Part shown: one piece after another, positions 1 through 7,373 of the stretch
Layout: each line of letters begins with the position of its first letter
Numbering within the stretch: position 1 is the stretch's first letter
From: Fluviicola sp.
GTDB taxonomy: Bacteria; Bacteroidota; Bacteroidia; Flavobacteriales_D; Crocinitomicaceae
Assembly (NCBI GenBank): GCA_029866325.1
Contig: JARWZO010000030.1
Location: 62,001-126,000 of the forward strand
DNA: 64,000 bases
Reading direction: 5' to 3'
The notes under the pieces: model-generated
Database searches by the model: none
Told to the model about the DNA's origin: nothing
What the model saw: only the letters and a program-made list of their open reading frames with translations
Made by a program: the position numbers and the translations under genes

Positions 1-109
1 CACGATCAAGATTTTCTACATTTTCGCGCAAAAGTTCAGGAACGTAAGCTCCGCCGAAATCGCCGTAGAATCCCAATGTGTCGGTTTCAAGATAAGATAC
101 TGTCTTCAT
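1..109 (-). CDS. trpB: Tryptophan synthase beta chain, N-terminal fragment (cut by window edge)
   Basis: The first 36 codons are visible and run off the left edge of the window. The start reads MKTVSYLETDTLGFYGDFGG, the typical opening of Bacteroidota TrpB. The YGDFGGAYVPE stretch is the conserved N-terminal motif of the PLP-dependent beta subunit, which condenses indole with serine to make tryptophan. The ATG lies 23 bp inside the end of trpF, so the two genes are overlapped and probably translationally coupled. No catalytic lysine can be checked because that part is outside the window. Confidence 0.93.
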   Translation of the reverse strand, partial: MKTVSYLETDTLGFYGDFGGAYVPELLRENVENLDR

Positions 110-710
110 GTTGCAGTTGTTGAATGAACGTTTCAATGAGTTGTACATTTTTGATTCCCGGAGCGGTTTCAAATCGGCTATTTAAGTCATACCCGATACA
201 AAACGGGTGATCAAAATGACGAAGTGAGACCAATGTGTCTAATCCGATTCCACCACTCAGGAAAAAGGAACGTGGACCTTTATAGTCAGCCAGAATTTCC
301 CAATCGAATGATATTCCCGAACCACCGCGCTTCGTGCTTTTGGTATCAAACAGAAAATAATCAACCACATGCGAATACGAAGGAGTAAGCTCCAAATCAG
401 TTTTTGTTTGAATGCCGAATGCCTTGATGACTAAAATATTGTTGGGCAATTGCGCGCAAAATTCGGGAGTTTCGTCTCCGTGAAGTTGAACGGCTGTTAA
501 AAGATGTTCTTCTATGGCAAGTTGGATTGTTTCTAGTGAGGCATTCACAAATACACCTACGCGTTGTTTACCGAATGAAGGGGTTGCTTTTTGCGTAAAC
601 CTCGGTGATTGTTCCGCAAAAATGAATCCGATAAAATCGACCTCCGGAATAAGTGTTACGCGTTTACTTTCGAGATTGTTTGTCAACCCGCAAACCTTGA
701 TCTGTTTCAT
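87..710 (-). CDS. trpF: Phosphoribosylanthranilate isomerase
   Basis: A 207-residue single-domain TIM barrel, the normal length for the family. It catalyses the Amadori rearrangement of phosphoribosylanthranilate to CdRP in tryptophan synthesis. The N-terminal KVCGLT motif carries the catalytic cysteine (C7), and the general acid aspartate is D122 in FDTKSTKRGGSG, which also binds phosphate. LSGGIG near residue 150 is the second phosphate loop. It overlaps trpC by 4 bp (ATGA) upstream and trpB by 23 bp downstream, so it is an internal gene of the trp operon. It is a stand-alone gene, not fused to trpC as in enterobacteria. Confidence 0.95.
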   Translation of the reverse strand: MKQIKVCGLTNNLESKRVTLIPEVDFIGFIFAEQSPRFTQKATPSFGKQRVGVFVNASLETIQLAIEEHLLTAVQLHGDETPEFCAQLPNNILVIKAFGIQTKTDLELTPSYSHVVDYFLFDTKSTKRGGSGISFDWEILADYKGPRSFFLSGGIGLDTLVSLRHFDHPFCIGYDLNSRFETAPGIKNVQLIETFIQQLQHEDSILS

Positions 711-1474
711 ACTGCGAGCGTTAATTGTGCCAAATGCTGTTCGCGTAAAATGCTTTCTCCAATCAATGCGCCTTTGTATCCGGCAACTTTTAAGGCATCC
801 AATTCTGCAATCGTTTTGATTCCGGAAGCTGTAATAGCAGGAGCGAAATTCGGGAGGTAAGGAGCGAGCACGAAACTATGTTCCAGCGAAGTTTGCTGTG
901 CTGCCAAATCACGGTTGTTCACAGCGATGATATCTACTTCATCGTTGAGTTTTTCTAATTCATGCAAAGTGTGAATCTCAAATACAACTTCCAATCCGAG
1001 ACTTTTGGCAACAATGGTCAAATGATGCGCTTGCTGTTTTTCCAATACCGCGGCAATGAGTAAAATGGCATCTGCACCGGCAGCTTTCGATTCGAACAAT
1101 TGTAGCTCATCGATGATGAATTCTTTGCGCAGTAGCGGTAAATTGCTGACAGACCTGACTTGTAATAAATCGGCTATGCTTCCGCCAAAATAAGCGTGAT
1201 CGGTCAATACGCTGATGGTAATGGCTCCTTGTTCTTCGTATTCGATGGCCAATTCAGACGGATTGAGGTTGGGGGAAATAACACCTCCACTCGGCGATTT
1301 TCGCTTGATTTCTGCGATAATACCAAATTCGTGTTCCGACAAACGCTGCTTTAACGAACGGGTAGGTTGCGAAAACAACGGTTGTTGAATAAAGGAAGCA
1401 ATGGAATTGTTTTGCCGCAATAGCTTGACTTCTTCTTGCTTATTGGCGATGATGTGATCGAGTATTGTTTTCAT
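707..1474 (-). CDS. trpC: Indole-3-glycerol phosphate synthase
   Basis: 255 residues, a TIM-barrel enzyme that closes the indole ring by converting CdRP to indole-3-glycerol phosphate. The EIKRKSPSGG motif at about residues 55-64 holds the catalytic Glu and Lys. RKEFIIDELQL supplies the second lysine and VNNRDL lies in the active-site rim. The end of the chain has the ASGIKT and GALIGESILR phosphate-binding motifs. It is separated from trpD by 4 bp and overlaps trpF by 4 bp, as expected for coordinated translation in the trp operon. Nothing unusual is seen. Confidence 0.96.
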   Translation of the reverse strand: MKTILDHIIANKQEEVKLLRQNNSIASFIQQPLFSQPTRSLKQRLSEHEFGIIAEIKRKSPSGGVISPNLNPSELAIEYEEQGAITISVLTDHAYFGGSIADLLQVRSVSNLPLLRKEFIIDELQLFESKAAGADAILLIAAVLEKQQAHHLTIVAKSLGLEVVFEIHTLHELEKLNDEVDIIAVNNRDLAAQQTSLEHSFVLAPYLPNFAPAITASGIKTIAELDALKVAGYKGALIGESILREQHLAQLTLAV

Positions 1475-1478
1475 AAAA

Positions 1479-2459
1479 TCAGTTGTTTGGTTGAAGATGT
1501 TTGAATGCCGTTCCTGATTTCAGTTGTTCCAAAGAGGTGAAAAAAGCATCTGAATAAGAAATTGCAGGATCGAATGTTTGGATAGCCAAGGCGACGTTTC
1601 CGGCAACGACCGTGTTTTGTCCTTCGGTTCCTTTTCCTTGAAGAATTTGAACGAGCGTAGCTGCGGAGTCTTTGGCGGTGTTTCCTCCCTGAAGCGATGC
1701 AAGCGAAATGGCTGTTCCGATTGGACTTTTGTGCATCAACTCATCTCGTTCGCCACTCAAAATGCGGGTAGAACCGATAAACGTCAATTCATCAAATCCA
1801 TCCATTCCGTGAATAACTGTATATCCTTTTCTGTTTCTGTGAAGTACGTGTTGGTAATGTTTTGCAAGTTCTAGTGAATATGTTCCGGTCAACTGATGTG
1901 TTGGATTTGCCGGATTTACCAACGGACCGATTCCATTAAAAAAAGTTGGAACACCCAAGGCTTTGCGCAAAGGAGCAACGCGTTTTAACGTGGGGTGAAA
2001 CAAGGGCGCGTGCAGGAAACAAATGTTGTGTTTGTCTAATTGCCGTTGCAATTGTTGTTCATTGTTTGTGAATTGATATCCCAAAGCTTCGAGAACAGTA
2101 GAAGAACCGCAGAGCGAACTCACGCCGTAATTGCCGTGTTTTACCACTTTGTAGCCGAGACTTGCCAGTACAAAGGCGCTGGTAGTGGAAACATTAAAGG
2201 TGTTTTTTCCATCACCACCAGTTCCGCACACATCAATGGTATTGTCGGCTTCGAGTTTTACAGGAAGTGCTAGTTCGAGCAGCGCTTTGCGAAATCCGAT
2301 GAGTTCGCTGAGCTGTAAACCGCGGTATTGAAGGGCAATCATCAGTGCCACAATTTGTTCATCCGTTGTTTCGCGATGGTTGAGTTGAAGCATCGTTTCA
2401 TAAGCTTCTTCTTCCGATAGAAATGCGCCAGAAAGCAGTGTTGTGATTCTTTTTTTCAT
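1479..2459 (-). CDS. trpD: Anthranilate phosphoribosyltransferase
   Basis: 326 residues, normal length. It transfers phosphoribosyl from PRPP to anthranilate, the second dedicated step of Trp synthesis. The PRPP-binding glycine-rich motif CGTGGDG is at residues 78-84, followed by NVST and the KHGN anthranilate-binding motif at 107-110. FFNGIGPLVNP near residue 170 is the conserved hinge region. It is not fused to TrpG. It overlaps trpG by 4 bp upstream and leaves 4 bp before trpC, so it sits in the middle of a compact operon. Confidence 0.96.
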   Translation of the reverse strand: MKKRITTLLSGAFLSEEEAYETMLQLNHRETTDEQIVALMIALQYRGLQLSELIGFRKALLELALPVKLEADNTIDVCGTGGDGKNTFNVSTTSAFVLASLGYKVVKHGNYGVSSLCGSSTVLEALGYQFTNNEQQLQRQLDKHNICFLHAPLFHPTLKRVAPLRKALGVPTFFNGIGPLVNPANPTHQLTGTYSLELAKHYQHVLHRNRKGYTVIHGMDGFDELTFIGSTRILSGERDELMHKSPIGTAISLASLQGGNTAKDSAATLVQILQGKGTEGQNTVVAGNVALAIQTFDPAISYSDAFFTSLEQLKSGTAFKHLQPNN

Positions 2460-3025
2460 CGTAATGTGTTAATCCAGTTTGTAATCATTGTTCTTCCTGT
2501 GGGCGTGAGGATGGATTCAGGGTGAAATTGAATTCCGACCGTGGGGTGTGAAACATGCCGAAGTGCCATGATTGTTTGATCGGCCGCTCTGGCTGTGACA
2601 GTTAATTCGGCATTCCCCTCCAGATCGACTTGCCAACTGTGGTAACGACCCACATCTATCGTTTCGGGTAAACCGGCAAAAAGCGGTTCTTCCCGATCAA
2701 TGAAAATAGCGCTTGCTTTTCCGTGAATGGGAACCGGACATTGTTCCAGTTTCGCACCAAAGACTTCCGCAATGGCTTGATGTCCCAAGCAAACACCCAA
2801 GATTCCTTTCTTTCCGGAATACCGTTGAATGATTGGTTTTAATTCTCCTGCTTCGTCGGGTATTCCCGGTCCGGGAGAAAGGAGAATGGCGTCGCATTGA
2901 TCCAATAGATCATAATCAATGGCATTGTTGCGTTGCACAAATACAGTCATATTTTCGCATTCGCGTACGTAACGCACCAAGTTGTATACAAACGAGTCGA
3001 AATTATCAATCACAGCTATTTTCAT
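2456..3025 (-). CDS. trpG: Anthranilate synthase component II (glutamine amidotransferase)
   Basis: 189 residues, a class I glutamine amidotransferase that supplies ammonia to TrpE. The triad is visible: C79 in GVCLGHQ, H168 and E170 in QFHPES. PGPG at about residues 51-54 is the oxyanion-strand motif. It could also serve PabB for folate synthesis, as trpG/pabA proteins often do. No separate pabA is present in this window. It overlaps trpE and trpD by 4 bp each, which points to stoichiometric production with TrpE. Confidence 0.95.
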   Translation of the reverse strand: MKIAVIDNFDSFVYNLVRYVRECENMTVFVQRNNAIDYDLLDQCDAILLSPGPGIPDEAGELKPIIQRYSGKKGILGVCLGHQAIAEVFGAKLEQCPVPIHGKASAIFIDREEPLFAGLPETIDVGRYHSWQVDLEGNAELTVTARAADQTIMALRHVSHPTVGIQFHPESILTPTGRTMITNWINTLR

Positions 3026-4416
3026 GCGTTCTCCAATATGGGTGAATGTGCGGCTGTAATGGCTCTTCGCACGGCAGCCAGTTTGTTGTTGACTTCCTGT
3101 AGTTCGTTTTCAGGCACCGAATCCAACACAATTCCTGCTCCGGCTCTGAAATGCAATACGTTGTTCCGGCTCAGCATACTTCTGATCACAATGGCCAGAT
3201 TCACCGATCCGTCAATTTCCAAAAAGCCGATTGCTCCACCGTAATAGTCGCGGTTGTCACCTTCCAATTCCTGCAACAATTCCAATGCTTTTGGTTTAGG
3301 TGTTCCGGATAAAGTTCCCGCAGGAAAAGTTCCCGAAAAAAGCTGTAACGGATGGTGATCATCCAATGTGCCGATCACTTTTGAAACCAGGTGAATCACA
3401 TGGCTGAATTGTTGTACTTCTTTGTAAGCTTCAACTTCAACCTTGCTACAGTATTTACTCAGATCATTCCGCGCTAAATCAACGAGCATGGTGTGTTCGG
3501 CATTTTCTTTTTCGTCGTGAACCAATTGGTGAATTGCTGCCAGATCATGCGCTTCGTTTCCTGTTTTTCGTACCGTTCCGGCAATCGGGTGAATGGAAGC
3601 AATACCATGTTTCAATTGAATCTGTGTTTCGGGCGATGAACCCATCAAACGATACGACTCCATATCTGCATAAAACAAATACGGTGACGGATTCAAGCGA
3701 CGCAGCTGACGGTAGACTTCAAAATCATCTCCGAAAAACGGTTGAGAAAACGGACGTGAGACAACCAATTGAAAAACATCTCCGCGTAAAACATGGTATT
3801 TGGCACGATCAACCATCGCTAGAAATACTTGGTCTGAAGTCGTGGAAGTTGCTTCGTCGGTTACCGAAAATGGTAAAACTTCGGGAGCATTTTTTCGCAA
3901 TTGTAACTCCAATTGAATCAACGAAGGTTGTTCATCGGAAAACGAATTGGTGATGATATGACCCGCATCGTGAAAATGATCCAATACAATGAGGGTTTCG
4001 TAAAGTGTCAGATGCGCCAGCGGTAAATCATTTTCTCTGGCTAAACGCTCAATTCCACGTTCCTCAAAATGAGCAAATTCAAACCCGAAATACGAAAAGA
4101 ACCCGTTATGAGGAATCTCCGGTGATACAAAGCTGATAGACGCAATCAATTCTACCAATTGTTCGGTAACGGTTTGTGTGGTTGAAAACGGAATTGACCG
4201 TGTTTCTTTTGCGGTTTGAAACGTGATTTCAGCGTTTCCGACAATAATTTCTATCAGCGGATTTAAACCGATAAACGAATGACTATCAACCCTCGAATGG
4301 TAGTCATTACTTTCCAGTAATACCGGTTTCCGGTAGTGATTTCGAAGGTTTAAGTACATACCAACCGGTGTGTGCAGATCGGCATTGAAGGGATGAATGT
4401 GTGTGAAAACTTGCAT
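3022..4416 (-). CDS. trpE: Anthranilate synthase component I
   Basis: 464 residues. It converts chorismate to anthranilate using ammonia from TrpG, the committed step of Trp synthesis. The LLES motif at residues 33-36 is the tryptophan feedback site, so the enzyme should be inhibited by Trp. The C-terminal chorismate-binding domain shows DLARNDLSKYCS and GTLSGTPKPKA. This is the first structural gene of the operon. Its ATG is 20 bp past the T-run of the attenuator hairpin, and no clear Shine-Dalgarno is seen. Regulation is therefore expected at two levels, enzyme feedback and transcription attenuation. Confidence 0.96.
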   Translation of the reverse strand: MQVFTHIHPFNADLHTPVGMYLNLRNHYRKPVLLESNDYHSRVDSHSFIGLNPLIEIIVGNAEITFQTAKETRSIPFSTTQTVTEQLVELIASISFVSPEIPHNGFFSYFGFEFAHFEERGIERLARENDLPLAHLTLYETLIVLDHFHDAGHIITNSFSDEQPSLIQLELQLRKNAPEVLPFSVTDEATSTTSDQVFLAMVDRAKYHVLRGDVFQLVVSRPFSQPFFGDDFEVYRQLRRLNPSPYLFYADMESYRLMGSSPETQIQLKHGIASIHPIAGTVRKTGNEAHDLAAIHQLVHDEKENAEHTMLVDLARNDLSKYCSKVEVEAYKEVQQFSHVIHLVSKVIGTLDDHHPLQLFSGTFPAGTLSGTPKPKALELLQELEGDNRDYYGGAIGFLEIDGSVNLAIVIRSMLSRNNVLHFRAGAGIVLDSVPENELQEVNNKLAAVRRAITAAHSPILENA

Positions 4417-4436
4417 GTTGTAAAAAAGTTGAGAAC

Positions 4437-4467
4437 AAAAAAACGGCCTGTCAGTGATGACAAGCCG
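4437..4467 (-). terminator. trp operon attenuator terminator (3:4 hairpin)
   Basis: Read on the minus strand, CGGCTTGTCA (4467-4458) pairs with TGACAGGCCG (4453-4444) around a 4-nt loop. This gives 10 bp with one G-U pair, followed directly by seven T (4443-4437). It lies between the leader peptide stop and the trpE ATG, so it terminates the leader transcript before the operon. Confidence 0.9.
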
Positions 4468-4525
4468 CGCTTAATTATGGAGAAATACCAATGCGTCAAC
4501 GCCAGTCATCTGAAATAGAAGACTG
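4456..4525 (-). promoter_or_regulatory. trp attenuator: protector and antiterminator pairing
   Basis: Segment 1 CAGTCTTC (4525-4518) can pair with segment 2 GATGACTG (4510-4503), 7 of 8 positions. Segment 2 GATGACTGGC (4510-4501) can instead pair with segment 3 GCTTGTCATC (4465-4456), 9 of 10 positions counting one G-U. Segment 3 is also the left arm of the terminator. The tandem Trp codons end at 4526, one base before segment 1, so a ribosome stalled there masks segment 1 and frees 2:3. A ribosome at the leader stop (4498-4496) masks segment 2 and lets the terminator form. This is classical ribosome-mediated attenuation and resembles the published Bacteroid-trp RNA motif. The foldings were made by eye. 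Confidence 0.85.
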
Positions 4526-4558
4526 CCACCAGCATTGTGTATTGTTCATGCGAATCAT
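4496..4558 (-). CDS. trpL: trp operon leader peptide (Trp-rich, 20 codons)
   Basis: A 20-codon reading frame starting ATG ATT CGC and ending CGT TGA. It contains two adjacent TGG codons (residues 10-11) and a third TGG at residue 19, so 3 of 20 residues are tryptophan. A second in-frame ATG lies at 4549 and could be an alternative start. The frame is followed by a transcription terminator 29 bp downstream and then by trpE. The role is to sense charged tRNA-Trp by ribosome stalling; the peptide itself probably has no other function. The first ATG is only 4 nt past the promoter -7 box, so the leader mRNA is probably leaderless. Confidence 0.88.
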   Translation of the reverse strand: MIRMNNTQCWWQSSISDDWR

Positions 4559-4562
4559 GGTG

Positions 4563-4594
4563 CAAATGTAGAATGCAACTTTTGAATTCACAAA
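4563..4594 (-). promoter_or_regulatory. trp operon promoter
   Basis: On the minus strand, TTTG (4594-4591), a 20-nt spacer, then TACATTTG (4570-4563). This matches the Bacteroidota sigma-A consensus TTTG-N19-21-TAnnTTTG exactly. The expected transcription start is at or next to the leader-peptide ATG (4558). Confidence 0.85.
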
Positions 4595-4646
4595 CAAAAA
4601 GTGAAATAAATTTGCTTTAATCTGTATTTTGTTGATTTTATCACAT

Positions 4647-4654
4647 TATATTTG
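4647..4654 (+). promoter_or_regulatory. Promoter -7 box of the aromatic pathway operon
   Basis: TATATTTG matches TAnnTTTG and is 5 nt before the ATG of the second leader peptide, the same geometry as the divergent trp promoter. The -33 element is less clear: TTTG at 4628-4631 gives only a 15-nt spacer. Confidence 0.7.
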
Positions 4655-4659
4655 TCGTC

Positions 4660-4722
4660 ATGAACCTGTTTTTATCCATACAACACGTTGGTTTTTCGTG
4701 GTGGATCGCTTTCTTACGATAG
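4660..4722 (+). CDS. Leader peptide of the DAHP synthase operon (Trp-Trp, 20 codons)
   Basis: A 20-codon frame from ATG AAC CTG to CGA TAG with tandem TGG TGG codons at residues 15-16 (FSWW) and three Phe codons. It is followed by a hairpin plus seven T and then by the DAHP synthase/chorismate mutase gene. The placement of the Trp pair immediately before the protector segment indicates that the ribosome senses tRNA-Trp charging; the Phe codons are scattered and less well placed. It has the same length as the divergent trp leader, and both end in an arginine codon. No homologue was recognised; the call rests on architecture. Confidence 0.8.
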   Translation: MNLFLSIQHVGFSWWIAFLR

Positions 4723-4758
4723 CGAAACAGCAGGCATTTTGTAGTATTCCCGTTTCGT
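4706..4758 (+). promoter_or_regulatory. Aromatic operon attenuator: protector and antiterminator pairing
   Basis: Segment 1 TCGCT (4706-4710) pairs with segment 2 AGCGA (4721-4725). Segment 2 extended, GCGAAAC (4722-4728), pairs with GTTTCGT (4752-4758), 7 bp with one G-U pair, and that sequence is the left half of the terminator. The Trp-Trp codons (4699-4704) sit just before segment 1, and the stop codon (4720-4722) sits on segment 2. The logic is the same as at the trp operon. Confidence 0.78.
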
Positions 4759-4778
4759 TGACCGAGCGGGATTTTTTT
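4748..4778 (+). terminator. Attenuator terminator before DAHP synthase
   Basis: TCCCG (4748-4752) and TTCG (4754-4757) pair with CGAG (4763-4766) and CGGGA (4767-4771). This gives nine pairs with one bulged T and a 5-nt loop, followed by seven T (4772-4778). It lies 62 bp before the DAHP synthase ATG. Confidence 0.85.
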
Positions 4779-4840
4779 GTTTTTATTTGTTAACAGTTTG
4801 AGCACCCTGTTTTGGGTGAAAAAAGAGTAATCTTGTATTT

Positions 4841-5926
4841 ATGAGCAGCTTGATTCAGAGAAGTGGAAAACGACCGTATTTAATAGCCGGGCCATGTAGC
4901 GCCGAAACCGAAGAGCAAGTGATGGAAACAGTGATGCAATTGCAGCAATTTTGTTCCATCGATCTGTTGCGCGCCGGTATTTGGAAACCGCGAACACGCC
5001 CTGATTCGTTTGAAGGCGTAGGAGAAATAGGCTTGGAATGGCTGGTAAATGCCGGAAAACAAATCGGTGTGCCTACCACAACAGAAGTTGCCAATGCGCG
5101 TCATGCCGAATTGGCCCTGAAAGCTGGTGTCGACACGCTGTGGATTGGTGCTCGTACTACCGTGAATCCGTTTGCTGTGCAAGAAATCGCTGATGTGCTG
5201 GAAGGTACAAACATTCCTGTGCTGGTGAAGAATCCTGTAAATCCTGATCTGGAATTGTGGATTGGTGCTTTTGAACGCCTTGAGAAAGCAGGAATTACTG
5301 ATCTCACGGCCATTCATCGTGGTTTTTCGGTATACAAACACCCTAAATACCGCAATGTGCCTAGCTGGGAATTGCCCTTGGCATTGCGCGATCGATTGCC
5401 GCATATTCCACTGATTTGCGATCCGAGTCATATTTCAGGTAAACGTTCGTTGTTGCTTGAAGTTTCACAAAAAGCGATGGATTTGAATTTCGATGGTTTG
5501 ATGATCGAATCGCACCGAAACCCCGATGAAGCTTGGTCAGATGCAGCACAACAATTGACTCCGGCCAACCTGAGTATTCTGATCAATGAACTTGTTCTCC
5601 GTTCGCGGGAAGTGAGTGATAATGCATTGGAAGGCTTAGAAGAGCTCCGCGAAAAAATCGGTGTGCTGGATGATCGTTTGTTCGAGATTCTGACCGCACG
5701 TATGCGTTTGAGTGAAGATGTCGGCGCCTTTAAACAAGAACACAATATTACCATTCTTCAGGAAGAACACTGGCGAAAAATGATTGCCGGACGATTAGAA
5801 AAGGCGGCAGAATACGGATTGGCTGAGCGTTTTGTGAGTTTGGTGATGAATGCACTTCATCAGGAGTCGATTCGTCACCAAACGCGTATTATGAATCCGA
5901 ACGTACACCGCAATGAGCATGATTAA
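4841..5926 (+). CDS. Bifunctional DAHP synthase / chorismate mutase (type II)
   Basis: 361 residues with two domains. Residues 1-260 are a KDO8P-type (short) DAHP synthase: AGPCSAE at 16-22, GIWKPRTRPDSFEG at 46-59, KNPVNPD at 130-136, HRGFS at 159-163 and CDPSHISG at 193-200. Residues 265-350 are an AroQ-type chorismate mutase with the R-x-K-I-x-x-L-D-x-x-L spacing. It catalyses PEP plus erythrose-4-phosphate to DAHP, and chorismate to prephenate. The fusion is typical of Bacteroidota and often gives allosteric control by prephenate. It is the first gene after the Trp attenuator and overlaps aroA by 14 bp. Confidence 0.94.
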   Translation: MSSLIQRSGKRPYLIAGPCSAETEEQVMETVMQLQQFCSIDLLRAGIWKPRTRPDSFEGVGEIGLEWLVNAGKQIGVPTTTEVANARHAELALKAGVDTLWIGARTTVNPFAVQEIADVLEGTNIPVLVKNPVNPDLELWIGAFERLEKAGITDLTAIHRGFSVYKHPKYRNVPSWELPLALRDRLPHIPLICDPSHISGKRSLLLEVSQKAMDLNFDGLMIESHRNPDEAWSDAAQQLTPANLSILINELVLRSREVSDNALEGLEELREKIGVLDDRLFEILTARMRLSEDVGAFKQEHNITILQEEHWRKMIAGRLEKAAEYGLAERFVSLVMNALHQESIRHQTRIMNPNVHRNEHD

Positions 5927-7184
5927 ACAAGTAAAACCAGGACTTCGGGGTGGAGTAGTGGCTATTCCGGCCTCGAAAAGTGACGCACAGCGCGCCTATT
6001 TGGCGGCAGCATTGGCTCCAGGGAAATCTACCATTACAGGTTGGGGAAGCAGTAATGATGAACACGCAATGCTAACGGCAATTATTCAGCTGGGAGCTAC
6101 TGTTTCAATCGAAGAGGATGAATTGATCATTGAAGGAATTCCTCATTTTCCGGAGATGGCGGTGATTTCTGCAGGAGAATCCGGTTTGGGAATTCGTTTG
6201 CTTTCAATGGTTTGTGCGGCCCATAAAGGTGTCTTTTCCGTAACAGGTAAAGGTTCACTTGCCGACCGACCGATGGCTTTTGTGGAAACACATTTACCGC
6301 TTTTTGGAGCCAAATGCCAAACGACAAATGGAAAAGTGCCACTTGAAATTCACGGTCCAATGTATGGAGCAACTGCCAGAGTGGATGGTTCGTTGAGCTC
6401 GCAATTTATTTCCGGATTACTGATGGCCTTGCCTTTGGTAGATGGAAACAGTGAGTTGCAAGTGAAACAACTGATCAGCAAACCTTACATCGACATGACT
6501 TTGCAAACCTTGGAAGCTTTTGGTATTGTGGTACGCACGAAACCACCGTCAACGTACATCATTCCGGGTGAACAAATGTATCATGCAACGCATTATCAAA
6601 TTGATGCTGATTGGAGTTCGGCTAGTTATTGGTTGGTTGCCGCTGCAATTGGTCATCCTGTCGCGTTGCGCGGCTTGCGTCTGGATAGTTTTCAAGCAGA
6701 TAAGGCATTGATGAGTTTCTTGCAAGCTGCCAACTGCCAGGTTATCTTTAAGGAAGACACTATTAGCGTCGACGGATCTTCTCGCAAAGCATTCCAAGTA
6801 GATGCTACCGATTGTCCGGATCTCTTTCCTGCTTTGGTGACATTGGCGGCCTCTTGCGAGGGGACATCGGTTATTTCCGGAGCATCACGTTTAACTTACA
6901 AAGAAAGCCATCGCGGACTCACATTACAATCTGAGTTTGGTAAATTGGGCGTAAAGATCGATTTGATCGAAGACGACATGCACATTCACGGAACGGGAAT
7001 CATCAACGGAGCTTTGGTCGATTCGCACAACGATCACCGCATTGCGATGTGTTTGGCTATCGCTGCAACACTTGCTAATGAAGTAGTTGAAATTCAGGGA
7101 GCCGAATCGGTTGCTAAAAGTTATCCTGATTTTTGGCGCGATTTGGAAGCGTTGGAATTTGTTTCGGAGAATCTGCAAAACTAG
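5913..7184 (+). CDS. aroA: 3-phosphoshikimate 1-carboxyvinyltransferase (EPSP synthase)
   Basis: 423 residues, two inverse beta/alpha domains. It joins shikimate-3-phosphate with PEP, the sixth shikimate-pathway step. Visible motifs are ASKSDAQR (20-27), DGSLSSQFISG (158-168), DCPDLFPALV (300-309) and NDHRIAM (373-379). Two usual signatures are altered: the PEP loop reads ESGLGIRLL (89-97) instead of a GNAGTxxR-like sequence, and the KESDR motif reads KESHR (330-334). A second ATG two codons in (5919) is an alternative start. It overlaps the DAHP synthase gene by 14 bp, so both share the attenuated transcript. Downstream, two short inverted repeats (7205-7228 and 7233-7250) lack a T-run. Confidence 0.9.
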   Translation: MSMIKQVKPGLRGGVVAIPASKSDAQRAYLAAALAPGKSTITGWGSSNDEHAMLTAIIQLGATVSIEEDELIIEGIPHFPEMAVISAGESGLGIRLLSMVCAAHKGVFSVTGKGSLADRPMAFVETHLPLFGAKCQTTNGKVPLEIHGPMYGATARVDGSLSSQFISGLLMALPLVDGNSELQVKQLISKPYIDMTLQTLEAFGIVVRTKPPSTYIIPGEQMYHATHYQIDADWSSASYWLVAAAIGHPVALRGLRLDSFQADKALMSFLQAANCQVIFKEDTISVDGSSRKAFQVDATDCPDLFPALVTLAASCEGTSVISGASRLTYKESHRGLTLQSEFGKLGVKIDLIEDDMHIHGTGIINGALVDSHNDHRIAMCLAIAATLANEVVEIQGAESVAKSYPDFWRDLEALEFVSENLQN

Positions 7185-7373
7185 AATTGAATTTTACGAT
7201 AGGTGTTGCCCCCTTTGTTAGCGGCAACTTCCGTAATATTGCGGGATTACTGAAATACCTCATTTGCGTGATTTTTTAGTTAAAATACATGTAACTAACG
7301 CATTTTTTTTCATTTTTAGCATGAGTTCTGTTAATGGAGCCTTGTTTGGCAGAATAGTTGGATAGTTGGTGAA

